Both the position numbers and the translations under genes were made by a program. From assembly GCA_021204765.1 (NCBI GenBank), contig JAJPYU010000235.1:1-32154 (forward strand): 32,154 nucleotides of DNA, written 5' to 3'. Positions 16,118 to 23,135 of this stretch are shown piece after piece. The stretch's first letter is position 1, and each line of letters begins with the position of its first letter. The notes under the pieces are model-generated. The model made no database searches and was not told the DNA's origin. It was given only the letters and a program-made list of their open reading frames with translations. Source of the DNA: Clostridiales bacterium. GTDB lineage: Bacteria > Bacillota > Clostridia > Lachnospirales > Lachnospiraceae.

Positions 16118-16158
16118 GTTGCATTTCAGGCGTCACTTGGTGACGTCTGAAATGCAAC
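16118..16158. repeat. 19-bp inverted repeat with 3-nt loop
   Basis: Left arm 16118-16136 starts GTTGCATTTCAG; right arm 16140-16158 ends CTGAAATGCAAC. The only non-Watson-Crick pair is a G-U. No T-run follows. Extruded as DNA or transcribed, this would be the most stable hairpin in the window. Confidence 0.7.
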
Positions 16159-16297
16159 ATTGATCCTCACCGCAGGGATATGCCGGTTAAGTATTCCTTG
16201 ATTTATACCCACAAAAATGGTAGGATATAACACCAGGGGACAATAGCCGTGAAAAAGACGCCTGAATCCGATTTCATGGATATTGGAACCGCTAAAT

Positions 16298-16497
16298 ATG
16301 AGTGAGAAGCCATTTTTTCAAAAAAATAAGCGGATCACGATGCTACGAACACTTAGCAAGCGTAAGCGAGCTTACACATTGAACACTTAGCGACTGCGAA
16401 GCAGGAGCTTAGTGAGAAAGCGTGCAGAGCAGTGTGAGTGTATGCACAGCTATATTTTCAGGATTGTGAGAGCACGGAGTGCGGAGCAATCCGTGTG
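16298..16497 (+). repeat. Dispersed ~200-bp structured repeat, copy 2 (upstream of nhaC-like gene)
   Basis: The partner of 10336-10536. The 3' stem GGATTGT (16461-16467) with GCAATCC keeps pairing through a G-U where copy 1 has G-C, and the inner hairpin is GCAC-gga-GTGC. The outer 5' stem is CCGCT/AGCGG (16289-16293 with 16329-16333). It ends 32 bp before the start codon of the antiporter, the same orientation and placement as copy 1. The ORF-track start at 16479 lies inside it. Confidence 0.85.
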
Positions 16498-16529
16498 ATC
16501 ATGTATATTTTGATAATGGGAAGAATATC

Positions 16530-18152
16530 ATGAAGAGAAAGAAATTATTTTTTGGAACCCTTGCAGCTCTTATTATACTGGCATGTACCGTGGTGACAGC
16601 CTTTGCTTCTGACGGCGGAGATTACACCCCCACCATGTATGCCACATTCTGGGCTCTTGTGCCTCCCATCGTGGCCATAGTCCTGGCTCTTATCACCAAG
16701 GAAGTCTACAGTTCCCTATTTATAGGGATAGTCATCGGCGGCATTTTCTATGCAGGTCCCCATTTTTCAACTATCATCCAGCACATATTCCGCACCGGGC
16801 TGGTGGGAGCAGTGGCGGACGCCGACAATGTGGAGATCCTGCTCTTCGTGGAGCTCTTAGGGATTATGGTCTGCCTCATGACAAAGGCCGGCGGTTCCGT
16901 GGCCTTCGGAAAATGGGCCGGGGAGCATATAAAGAGCCGTGTCGGAGCCCAGCTGGTCACCATACTCTTAGGCCTTCTGATCTTCGTGGATGACGGCTTT
17001 AACTGCCTGACTGTGGGCACGGTCATGAGGCCGGTCACCGACGAGCATAAGATTTCCCGGGCGAAGCTGGCATACATCATAGACTCCACCGCAGCCCCCA
17101 TCTGCATCATCGCCCCCATCTCATCCTGGGCTGCCGCAGTCACCGGCTTCGTGGAGGGGGAAAACGGTTTTGCATTATTCATCAAGGCCATACCCTACAA
17201 TTATTACGCATTGTTTACCATAGTCATGCTCTTCGCCCTGACACTTTTCAAGATGGATTTCGGCCCCATGAGGACCCATGAGAGAAACGCCTTTGAGAAG
17301 GGCGACCTTTTCACTACGCCTGACCGTCCCTACGGCGACGATTCCGACGAGGAGGACCACGCGAACGGCGGCGTCATCGACCTGGTATTTCCTGTCATAG
17401 CCCTCATCGCCTGCTGCATCATCGGCATCATTTATACCGGTGGATTCTTCTCAGGTGTGGGCTTCATCACAGCTTTCTCGGAGAGCGAGGCGGCTCTGGG
17501 CCTTATGATAGGGAGTTTTTTCGGAATGCTCATCACCATCATATTCTATGCGGTCAGGAAGACCATGAAGATTGGCGATTCCATCAAGTGCATCCCCGAG
17601 GGTGCCAAGACCATGATCCCGCCTATGATCATCCTGATATTGGCCTGGACCCTCAAAGCCATGACCGTAAGCCTGGGAGCTTCCGAGTATGTGGCAGGGG
17701 TCGTGGACGCGGCCAAAGGCGGGCTGTTCTACTTCCTGCCGGCTATCATCTTTGTGGTGGCGGTATTCCTCTCATTCTCCACAGGCACATCCTGGGGGAC
17801 TTTCGGAATTCTCATTCCTATCGTCGTGGCAGTGTTTGCCGGGAAAGATGAGACCATGCTGGTCCTCTCCATCTCAGCCTGCATGGCCGGAGCCGTCTGC
17901 GGCGATCACTGTTCGCCTATTTCGGATACGACCATCATGTCCTCGGCGGGGGCCCGGTGCAGCCACGTGAACCATGTCTCGACCCAGCTGCCCTACGCCA
18001 TTACAGTGGCCTGTGTCAGCTTTGTCACCTATATTCTTGCGGGATTCATAAGGAGGGCGGTCATCTGCCTGCCCATAGGTGTCGTGCTGATGGTGGCGGT
18101 GCTCTTCGTGATAAAGAAGATAACGGGGAGGAAGCAGGCGGTGGCAGGCTGA
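16530..18152 (+). CDS. NhaC-family Na+/H+ antiporter-like transporter
   Basis: A polytopic membrane protein of 540 residues with about a dozen hydrophobic segments, of the NhaC/ion-transporter superfamily type. Recognisable stretches: 'LLGLLIFVDDGFNCLTVGTVM', 'SRAKLAYIIDSTAAPICIIAPISSW', 'FLSFSTGTSWGTFGILIPI' and 'CGDHCSPISDTTIMSSAGA'. The first 30 residues, MKRKKLFFGTLAALIILACTVVTAFAS, look like a cleavable signal peptide or extra helix (possible cut after AFA). The start is ATG 16530 (GGGAAG upstream), not the track's 16479. The transported ion cannot be read from sequence; relatives include Na+/H+, malate/lactate and amino-acid exchangers. The dehydratase gene starts 18-72 bp later, so an acid substrate or product is conceivable. 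Confidence 0.85.
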   Translation: MKRKKLFFGTLAALIILACTVVTAFASDGGDYTPTMYATFWALVPPIVAIVLALITKEVYSSLFIGIVIGGIFYAGPHFSTIIQHIFRTGLVGAVADADNVEILLFVELLGIMVCLMTKAGGSVAFGKWAGEHIKSRVGAQLVTILLGLLIFVDDGFNCLTVGTVMRPVTDEHKISRAKLAYIIDSTAAPICIIAPISSWAAAVTGFVEGENGFALFIKAIPYNYYALFTIVMLFALTLFKMDFGPMRTHERNAFEKGDLFTTPDRPYGDDSDEEDHANGGVIDLVFPVIALIACCIIGIIYTGGFFSGVGFITAFSESEAALGLMIGSFFGMLITIIFYAVRKTMKIGDSIKCIPEGAKTMIPPMIILILAWTLKAMTVSLGASEYVAGVVDAAKGGLFYFLPAIIFVVAVFLSFSTGTSWGTFGILIPIVVAVFAGKDETMLVLSISACMAGAVCGDHCSPISDTTIMSSAGARCSHVNHVSTQLPYAITVACVSFVTYILAGFIRRAVICLPIGVVLMVAVLFVIKKITGRKQAVAG

Positions 18153-18224
18153 CCGGTTCAGACCTGAGCAATGAGTAATACCGGCGCATCGCCCCTACTC
18201 GGTTGCGACGGTGCAGGGAGAGTT

Positions 18225-19496
18225 ATGAATTTAGTTCGCACCTACGGGAATATAATAAAAAAGCAGGCACCCGTCCACAAAAAGGCAGCCTATCGCATGA
18301 TATGCGTGGGGCTGGGCCTGGAGAGATTCCGCACAAATCATCTGGCGGACAGGAAGATTCCCGCTGCATGGCGGCATCTTAACACTTACGCTGTGGAACA
18401 GGTGAGGGCGGCATTAAAAGACCCGGAGCACACTGTCTGGGCCAATATCTTTGCGCCGGTGGAGATACTGCAGTGCTTTGATGTCCATACATTATCAATT
18501 GAGTGTCTCAGCTCGTTTTTGTCAGGATTTACAATAGAAGATTATTTCCTGGACTACGCCGAGGCAGAGGGCATTTCCCCCACGCTCTGCTCATATCACA
18601 GGAATTTTGTCGGTGCCATGGACAGCGGCATCATTCCCCCGGCGGCCTTCGCGGTCACCACCTCCACAATCTGCGATGGAAATGTGAATACCTTCCGACA
18701 TCTGGGACGAAAGCATCATGTACCCACATTTCTTCTGGATATCCCCGATAAGTATACGCCGGAAGCGGAAGAGTATGTGGTGGGACAGCTGCGGGAGCTC
18801 ATCGGCCGGTTGGAGGAGACCTTCCACACAGGTCTTGATATGGACCGCCTCTCCGGGATATTAAAGCGGGAAAATGCCTCCAAGGAAAGCTACGCCAGAA
18901 GCCTTGCCATGATGGCGACCAGGGCTTATCCATCAACACTTACCATGCAAATGTATATGCTCTTTGCAAATCACATGAATATCGGAACGTCTGAGATCTA
19001 TGATTTCTATAGGGAGATGGAGGAAGAATTAAGTTCCGCACCGGAGTTTCACGGAATTAATATTTTCTGGGTTCATTTGCTTCCTTATTATCAGGAGACT
19101 CTCAAAAGCTATTTTAATGTCAGCGACAGATTCCAGATACAGGGGCTGGACTTAAGCCTTGACTACATGGAGCCGCTGGATCCTGCCCATCCCCTGGAGG
19201 CCCTGGCGAAAAAAATGATCTGCAATATCTACAACGGTTCCTACGAGAGAAAGGCGGATATGGTAAGCCGAATCGTGGAGGAGATCCATCCTGACGGAGT
19301 CATCAATTTCTGCCACTGGGGCTGCAAGCAGTCCTCCGGCGGTGCCATGATACTTAAAGAAAAACTGCAGGAGAAGGGCACGCCTTTCCTCATTATAGAC
19401 GGAGATGGAATAGACAGGAGAAACAGCCACGACGGCCAGATAAAGACCCGCTTTGAGGCTTTTCTGGAGATCATAGAGCAGCAGAAGGGGGCTTAA
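18225..19496 (+). CDS. 2-hydroxyacyl-CoA dehydratase-family protein, alpha-like subunit
   Basis: Member of the HgdB/FldB/BcrC family (PF06050), whose members hold [4Fe-4S] or double-cubane clusters and perform radical dehydrations after ATP-driven electron injection by an HgdC activator. Cluster-ligand candidates: 'LCSYHRNFVGA', 'TTSTICDGNVNTFRHL' and 'INFCHWGCKQSSGGAMILK'. The last is the usual C-terminal HWGC motif. The start is uncertain. The ORF track uses ATG 18171 without an SD; I prefer ATG 18225, which has AGGGAG 4 nt upstream and gives MNLVRTYGNIIKK (423 residues). Two bp separate its stop from the next gene, its partner subunit. There is no CoA-transferase, enoyl-CoA or dehydrogenase gene nearby, so the substrate is unknown. 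Confidence 0.85.
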   Translation: MNLVRTYGNIIKKQAPVHKKAAYRMICVGLGLERFRTNHLADRKIPAAWRHLNTYAVEQVRAALKDPEHTVWANIFAPVEILQCFDVHTLSIECLSSFLSGFTIEDYFLDYAEAEGISPTLCSYHRNFVGAMDSGIIPPAAFAVTTSTICDGNVNTFRHLGRKHHVPTFLLDIPDKYTPEAEEYVVGQLRELIGRLEETFHTGLDMDRLSGILKRENASKESYARSLAMMATRAYPSTLTMQMYMLFANHMNIGTSEIYDFYREMEEELSSAPEFHGINIFWVHLLPYYQETLKSYFNVSDRFQIQGLDLSLDYMEPLDPAHPLEALAKKMICNIYNGSYERKADMVSRIVEEIHPDGVINFCHWGCKQSSGGAMILKEKLQEKGTPFLIIDGDGIDRRNSHDGQIKTRFEAFLEIIEQQKGA

Positions 19497-19498
19497 GA

Positions 19499-21400
19499 AT
19501 GATTGCTTACATGTGCAAATACGCTCCAATTGAGATATTAGAGGCCTTCGGGGACACGGCAGTCATCATGGAGCCCCATGTGGCTAATTTCAACCATGCC
19601 GACAGCCTGATGCATCCCAATATCTGCTCCTACGTGAAGGCTGTGCTGGAGGAGTTCGAGTGCGGCAGCTATGGGGGAATGATATTTACCACCTGCTGTG
19701 ACAGTTCCCGGAGACTCTTTGACACCCTGAAGCGACTCCATCCGGAGAAATTCTTTTTCTGCTTCGACCTGCCCAGGAAGAATAATGATTTCGCCGTTTC
19801 TCTCTATAAGTCACAGATGAAGAATCTAATAGAGGAATATTCTGCCTTTTCCGGAAGAGCTTTTGATGCGGGAAAGCTGGCGGATATCTGCGATGGAGAG
19901 ATAGCTGCGCAGGAGCGGAAGAGAGAACTGCTTTCTTCCGGTCACATAAATGAAAAGCTCTGCGATATCTCAGTCTGCCTCGCCGGGGCCCGGCCCGGCT
20001 CAGAGGTAAAGCAGCTTATCGAGGATAAGGGAGCGCGTATAGCACTGGATCTGACCTGCACCGGGGTCACCAGGGAGTATGCCATAGACAGGGAAGATAT
20101 ATTGGGAAGCTATGCAAAGAGCCTCCTTGACCAGATCCCCTGTATGCGTATGAGCGAGGCCTGTCGCAGGCAGGATATACTGGCGGAATGCGCCGGAGAG
20201 CTGGACGGCATCATTTATCATACGGTGAAATTCTGCGACATTTATTCATATGAATATACGGAGCTTAAGGAAAGCTGCGGCCTGCCCATGGTGAAACTGG
20301 AGACTGACGCCACCAGCCAGTGCGCCGGACAGATACTCACCAGGGTAGAGGCTTTCTGCGAGGAGCTGAGGACTGGGAAAAAACATGGGAAGACGACAGA
20401 TGAGAGTGAGACAGGGCGACAGTCAGGTTCAGATAAAATGGATAATGACCGCTGCAGCTGTCCTGGTATAGACGCTCCTGAAATTCCCCGCATATCAGTT
20501 GGGGACGTAGCGGGAGATAAGCTGTCTAAAGGATTGGATCCGCAGTCAAAAATGGTATCAGAAGAATTATCCGGCAAACGGACAGGAACAGTTGCCGCCA
20601 TTCAAAATAATATAAATAAAGGAGAAAGGCATATGTATATCATGGGAATAGACAGTGGCTCTACTTCCACCAACGCCGTAATAATAAATGAGAAAAAAGA
20701 AATCCTTGCCTCGGCAGTCCTGCGCACAGGGGCCAGAAGCTCTGAGAGCGCACAACGCATCCTTAAGCAGGTGCTTTCGCAGGCTGGTCTGGAACTCCCG
20801 GATCTCTCCTCAATCGTCTCCACCGGTTACGGCCGTGTCAGCATCCCCTTCGCCGACAGGAATGTGACGGAGATCAGCTGCCATGGGCGGGGAGCGTATT
20901 TTTTAAATCCGAAAGTCCGCACCATCCTGGACATAGGCGGCCAGGACAGCAAGGCCATAAAGCTTAATGAACAGGGCGAAGTGGTTGATTTCGTCATGAA
21001 CGACAAATGCGCCGCCGGGACGGGACGCTTCCTGGAGATGATGGCCGCCACCCTGGAGGTGGACATAAGTGAGCTGGGTCCTCTGTCCCTTAAGTCAAAA
21101 GAGGATGTGGAGATCAGCAGCATGTGCACGGTCTTCGCCGAGTCGGAGGTCATCTCACTTATAGCTCAGAATAAGGAGACGTCCGACATAGCCCACGGCG
21201 TCCACAAAGCCATAGCAGGCAAGGCCATGTCCCTCATCAGGAGAGTAAATCCCGAGCCAGTCTACATGATGACGGGAGGAGTAGCAAAGAATCCCGGCGT
21301 CGTCAGAGTTCTGGAGGAGATGCTGAGAACTCCTCTCTACATCTACGAGGAGCCTGAGATCGTGGGTGCGCTGGGCGCTGCCCTTTACGGACTCGAGTAA
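19499..21400 (+). CDS. Fusion: 2-hydroxyacyl-CoA dehydratase beta-like subunit + HgdC-type ATP-dependent activator
   Basis: 633 residues in three parts. Residues 1-290 are a second PF06050 subunit: 'YAPIEILEAFG', 'HPNICSYVKAVLEE', 'FTTCCDSSRRLFDTL' and 'YHTVKFCDIYSYEYTELK', with a candidate cluster Cys in each of the last three. Residues 291-378 are a hydrophilic, low-complexity linker. Residues 379-633 are an ASKHA-fold activator (BcrA/BadF/HgdC type): 'MGIDSGSTSTNAVI', 'ILDIGGQDSKAI', 'NDKCAAGTGRFLEMM' and 'SSMCTVFAESEVISL'. The two cysteines are those that bridge a [4Fe-4S] cluster across the activator dimer. It hydrolyses ATP to drive one electron into the dehydratase. The beta part is shorter than HgdB at its N-terminus. 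An internal SD and ATG precede the activator. Confidence 0.85.
   Translation: MIAYMCKYAPIEILEAFGDTAVIMEPHVANFNHADSLMHPNICSYVKAVLEEFECGSYGGMIFTTCCDSSRRLFDTLKRLHPEKFFFCFDLPRKNNDFAVSLYKSQMKNLIEEYSAFSGRAFDAGKLADICDGEIAAQERKRELLSSGHINEKLCDISVCLAGARPGSEVKQLIEDKGARIALDLTCTGVTREYAIDREDILGSYAKSLLDQIPCMRMSEACRRQDILAECAGELDGIIYHTVKFCDIYSYEYTELKESCGLPMVKLETDATSQCAGQILTRVEAFCEELRTGKKHGKTTDESETGRQSGSDKMDNDRCSCPGIDAPEIPRISVGDVAGDKLSKGLDPQSKMVSEELSGKRTGTVAAIQNNINKGERHMYIMGIDSGSTSTNAVIINEKKEILASAVLRTGARSSESAQRILKQVLSQAGLELPDLSSIVSTGYGRVSIPFADRNVTEISCHGRGAYFLNPKVRTILDIGGQDSKAIKLNEQGEVVDFVMNDKCAAGTGRFLEMMAATLEVDISELGPLSLKSKEDVEISSMCTVFAESEVISLIAQNKETSDIAHGVHKAIAGKAMSLIRRVNPEPVYMMTGGVAKNPGVVRVLEEMLRTPLYIYEEPEIVGALGAALYGLE
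20633..21400 (+). CDS. Predicted internal translation product: free HgdC-type activator
   Basis: Within the fusion gene, AAAGGAG (20618-20624) lies 8 nt upstream of ATG 20633, the normal start position of a stand-alone HgdC-like activator (MYIMGIDSGSTS, 255 residues, the usual length). The frame is the same as the upstream part. I infer that both the 633-residue fusion and a free 255-residue activator may be made. The strength of the SD is direct observation; the use of this start is inference. Confidence 0.5.
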   Translation: MYIMGIDSGSTSTNAVIINEKKEILASAVLRTGARSSESAQRILKQVLSQAGLELPDLSSIVSTGYGRVSIPFADRNVTEISCHGRGAYFLNPKVRTILDIGGQDSKAIKLNEQGEVVDFVMNDKCAAGTGRFLEMMAATLEVDISELGPLSLKSKEDVEISSMCTVFAESEVISLIAQNKETSDIAHGVHKAIAGKAMSLIRRVNPEPVYMMTGGVAKNPGVVRVLEEMLRTPLYIYEEPEIVGALGAALYGLE

Positions 21401-21407
21401 AACTTTA

Positions 21408-21448
21408 TTGATAATTGCTTTTGGATGGTATATACTTAGTATATACTA
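21408..21448 (+). promoter_or_regulatory. mazEF promoter with palindromic operator
   Basis: TTGATA (21408-21413), exactly 17 bp, then TATACT (21431-21436). Directly after the -10 box is the perfect 12-bp palindrome TAGTATATACTA (21437-21448), within the larger TATATACT-T-AGTATATA. Its position over the transcription start is that of an autoregulatory operator bound by MazE/MazEF. Confidence 0.75.
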
Positions 21449-21475
21449 AAAATATTTTAAGAGAGGAGCTGTATT

Positions 21476-21718
21476 ATGGTCGCGCAGGTAAAAGCATGGG
21501 GAAATGGCCAGGGAGTAAGATTTTCCAAAGAGTTACTTGAAACTCTTGGGATCCATCTTAATGATTATCTTCAGGTTAAAGTTGTAAATGAAGATATAGT
21601 TTTATCCAAAACCTTTAAACATAAAACTTTAGAAGAACGCACTGCGGAATGTGGTGGAAAGCTTGGGCCATATGAGGAGTCCGATTGGGGTGAGCCTGTG
21701 GGAAGAGAGGTATGGTAG
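21476..21718 (+). CDS. mazE: MazE-like antitoxin (AbrB/SpoVT fold)
   Basis: An 80-residue antitoxin. The N-terminal swapped-hairpin DNA-binding domain is clear: 'VKAWGNGQGVRFSKELLETLGIHLNDYLQVKV'. The C-terminal 30 residues ('ERTAECGGKLGPYEESDWGEPVGREVW') are acidic and typical of the toxin-wrapping tail. GAGGAG precedes the ATG. It is followed 3 bp later by the toxin gene. It neutralises MazF and, with it, should repress its own promoter at the palindrome upstream. The pair is more A+T-rich than the flanking genes, which suggests acquisition by transfer. Confidence 0.88.
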   Translation: MVAQVKAWGNGQGVRFSKELLETLGIHLNDYLQVKVVNEDIVLSKTFKHKTLEERTAECGGKLGPYEESDWGEPVGREVW

Positions 21719-21721
21719 GGC

Positions 21722-22033
21722 ATGCTTGATATCTCACAGGGTGATGTCCTGAAGGTTGAAAAGCAGACATTTCCGGTTTTGATCGTCAGTAAAAATTTTT
21801 TTAACAGATCTGAGAGGGTTATGGCGTGCCCGATCAGGCAGACTACTGATACAGACCCATTACACATTTATATTGAAACCGATGATATTTCCGGTACTGT
21901 TATGTGTGAACAGGTAAAATTATTGGATCTGCATTTTCGTGGATATAAGAAAACAGGTGAATTGCCGCTGGATTTAATTATGAATATCACAGATGCGATC
22001 CAGGGAATATTTGATTATTATCCGTACAATTAA
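21722..22033 (+). CDS. mazF: MazF/PemK-like endoribonuclease toxin
   Basis: A 103-residue toxin that cleaves mRNA at short single-stranded motifs. The beta-barrel signatures are present in a divergent form: 'ISQGDVLKV', 'FPVLIVSKNFFNRSERVMACPIR', 'GTVMCEQVKLLDL' and the C-terminal 'IMNITDAIQGIFDYY'. The usual 'RPALVIS' appears as 'FPVLIVS'. It is one length with small MazF proteins and looks intact. It is paired with mazE upstream. The cleavage motif cannot be read from sequence. Confidence 0.88.
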   Translation: MLDISQGDVLKVEKQTFPVLIVSKNFFNRSERVMACPIRQTTDTDPLHIYIETDDISGTVMCEQVKLLDLHFRGYKKTGELPLDLIMNITDAIQGIFDYYPYN

Positions 22034-22045
22034 AGAGAGATTCAT

Positions 22046-22417
22046 ATGACATATAAAAGTGATATAGAGATAGCTCAGGTGTGCGAGATGAGAAAGATCA
22101 CAGAGATCGCTGAGATCGCCGGTGAGGATGAGAAGTGCCTGGAGCTGTATGGGAATTATAAGGCGAAGGTGGACTACGCCCTGCTGCGTGATCAGGCCGG
22201 GAAGCCGGATGGGAAGCTGGTCCTGGTGACGGCCATCAACCCGACACCTGCCGGAGAGGGCAAGACCCAGTACAGCTTCTCCGATGACCACCACTTTCTG
22301 GGTGCACTTTCCGGCTTTACCATCACGGTCAGAAACCTTAAAGTCTCCGCAGGCGCCGGCTTCATCGTGGCCTTAACAGGTGACATCATGACCATGCCGG
22401 GACTCCCCAGTAGGTGA
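22046..22417 (+). pseudogene. fhs: Formate-tetrahydrofolate ligase remnant with internal deletion
   Basis: The 123-residue ORF joins the two ends of formate-tetrahydrofolate ligase (normally about 556 residues). Residues 1-73 match the N-terminus through the P-loop '[14 protein letters not shown]'. At that point it passes directly into the C-terminal family segment '[17 protein letters not shown]' and '[19 protein letters not shown]', ending '[10 protein letters not shown]'. About 450 central residues, with the folate site, are absent. Both ends carry 'KT' at the junction (AAGACC, 22262-22267), so a short direct repeat may have mediated the deletion. The normal ending MPGLPKVPAAEKI is also lost, apparently by a frameshift after CCCA. 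It has an SD-like AGAGAG, but no enzyme can be made. Confidence 0.88.
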
Positions 22418-22436
22418 TAACCTTGATTTGAGCGAT

Positions 22437-22560
22437 AAGCGACGAGAGTGCGGTTATGGTGGAGATTTTGACTGTTTGCAGGCATAAATCTCCTCTCATA
22501 GCCGCATTTGAGTGCAACGGACATCGAAAAACGCGAAGCTTTTTGAGATGCTCGTCGCTT
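22437..22560 (+). ncRNA. Multi-stem structured element, candidate ncRNA or palindromic element
   Basis: Closed by a perfect 10-bp stem, AAGCGACGAG (22437-22446) with CTCGTCGCTT (22551-22560). Inside is a long arm: TGCGGTTATG (22449-22458) with CATAGCCGCA (22497-22506, one G-U), topped by GGAGATTT (22461-22468) with AAATCTCC (22486-22493). A second arm is CATCGAAAAA paired with TTTTTGaGATG near 22522-22550. The result is a three-way-junction shape. It lies 20 bp after the fhs remnant; no ORF. I do not recognise it as a known RNA family. It could equally be a mobile palindromic element. Confidence 0.5.
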
Positions 22561-22749
22561 TTCATAATTTTCCTTATTAGGGCACCTAGTTAATTGTACA
22601 TTTTTCTAAACCCTTCTGAATCGCAAGACTTTCGCAAGACTTTATTCATTTTTTTATTTTGTCTCTTCCGCTAAGGTATCCAAAGATGTGTTGGGCGGGG
22701 TTTTTGTGCCCGCCGCATGAATCTTAAAGGCCGGGAGGAGCGAACGCAG
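22561..22749 (+). other. Intergenic remainder between structured element and DUF3784 gene
   Basis: Contains the direct repeat TCGCAAGA-ctt-TCGCAAGA (22621-22639), an A+T-rich stretch that could hold a promoter, and a GGCGGG/CCCGCC stem with a T-rich loop (about 22694-22714) just upstream of the DUF3784 SD. No ORF supported by an SD. Confidence 0.4.
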
Positions 22750-23079
22750 ATGAATATACTTTCCAATATCAACGGATCATGCCTGCTTTTCGGCATAATT
22801 TTCCTGATCGCAGGTTTTGTTTTTTTGATTGGCAAGGGACACGAACATATCAAGGCCTGGCAGAATATGACTGAGGAGGAGAAGGCCAAAGTAGACATCA
22901 AGCCTCTCTGCCGGAATCTGGGAGGCATACTCATGCTTTGCGGCGCCATTTTTCTGGTAAGCGGATTCTGGGCAGCCTTTAAGACCAACTGCTTCGCCTG
23001 GGCCATGCTGGCCTGGATGGTGGTCACTATCCTTGATGTAATCTACATCCAAAAAAGCGATAAATATAAGCTGGAGTAG
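22750..23079 (+). CDS. DUF3784 family membrane protein
   Basis: A 109-residue membrane protein with three predicted helices: about residues 10-28 (LLFGIIFLIAGFVFLIG), 58-76 (GGILMLCGAIFLVSGF) and 80-100 (WAMLAWMVVTILDVIYI). The cytosolic loop 'NMTEEEKAKVDIKPLCRNLG' and the terminal 'YIQKSDKYKLE' are typical of DUF3784, a Firmicute family of unknown function. The track start is 22717; ATG 22750 is preferred because GGGAGGAG lies 9 nt upstream. It stands alone between the structured element and the mgtA leader. Confidence 0.7.
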   Translation: MNILSNINGSCLLFGIIFLIAGFVFLIGKGHEHIKAWQNMTEEEKAKVDIKPLCRNLGGILMLCGAIFLVSGFWAAFKTNCFAWAMLAWMVVTILDVIYIQKSDKYKLE

Positions 23080-23091
23080 GAGTCAGCCATA

Positions 23092-23135
23092 CGCTTTGCG
23101 GGGTTTGGGACAATGAGCCCGGCCCCCGCAAAGCG
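23092..23135 (+). promoter_or_regulatory. Strong hairpin in the mgtA leader region
   Basis: CGCTTTGCGGGG (23092-23103) pairs perfectly with CCCCGCAAAGCG (23124-23135), and the loop can pair further (GGG with CCC). It lies 13 bp after the DUF3784 stop and 90 bp before mgtA. There is no T-run after the stem. It may act as a terminator-like barrier or as part of a leader. I do not see the conserved sequence of an M-box (ykoK) magnesium riboswitch. Confidence 0.45.

Larger units (their letters stand above)
15818..16297. other. Non-coding hairpin-dense intergenic region after aroC
   Basis: Together with repeat copy 2, 712 bp separate aroC from the antiporter gene with no convincing ORF on either strand. 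In order: a TCGCAAGA doublet (15840-15858), a bidirectional terminator (15951-15980), an aroC-flanking hairpin (15981-16048), an 11-bp stem GCAGCACCCGC/GCGGGTGCTGC (16073-16116) and a 19-bp stem (16118-16158). The stretch 16160-16297 holds nothing I recognise. Confidence 0.7.

Noticed and set aside
15840-16160. CRISPR array or attachment site.
   Set aside because: The palindromes differ in sequence and spacing, there are no regularly spaced identical direct repeats with unique spacers, and no cas or integrase genes are nearby.
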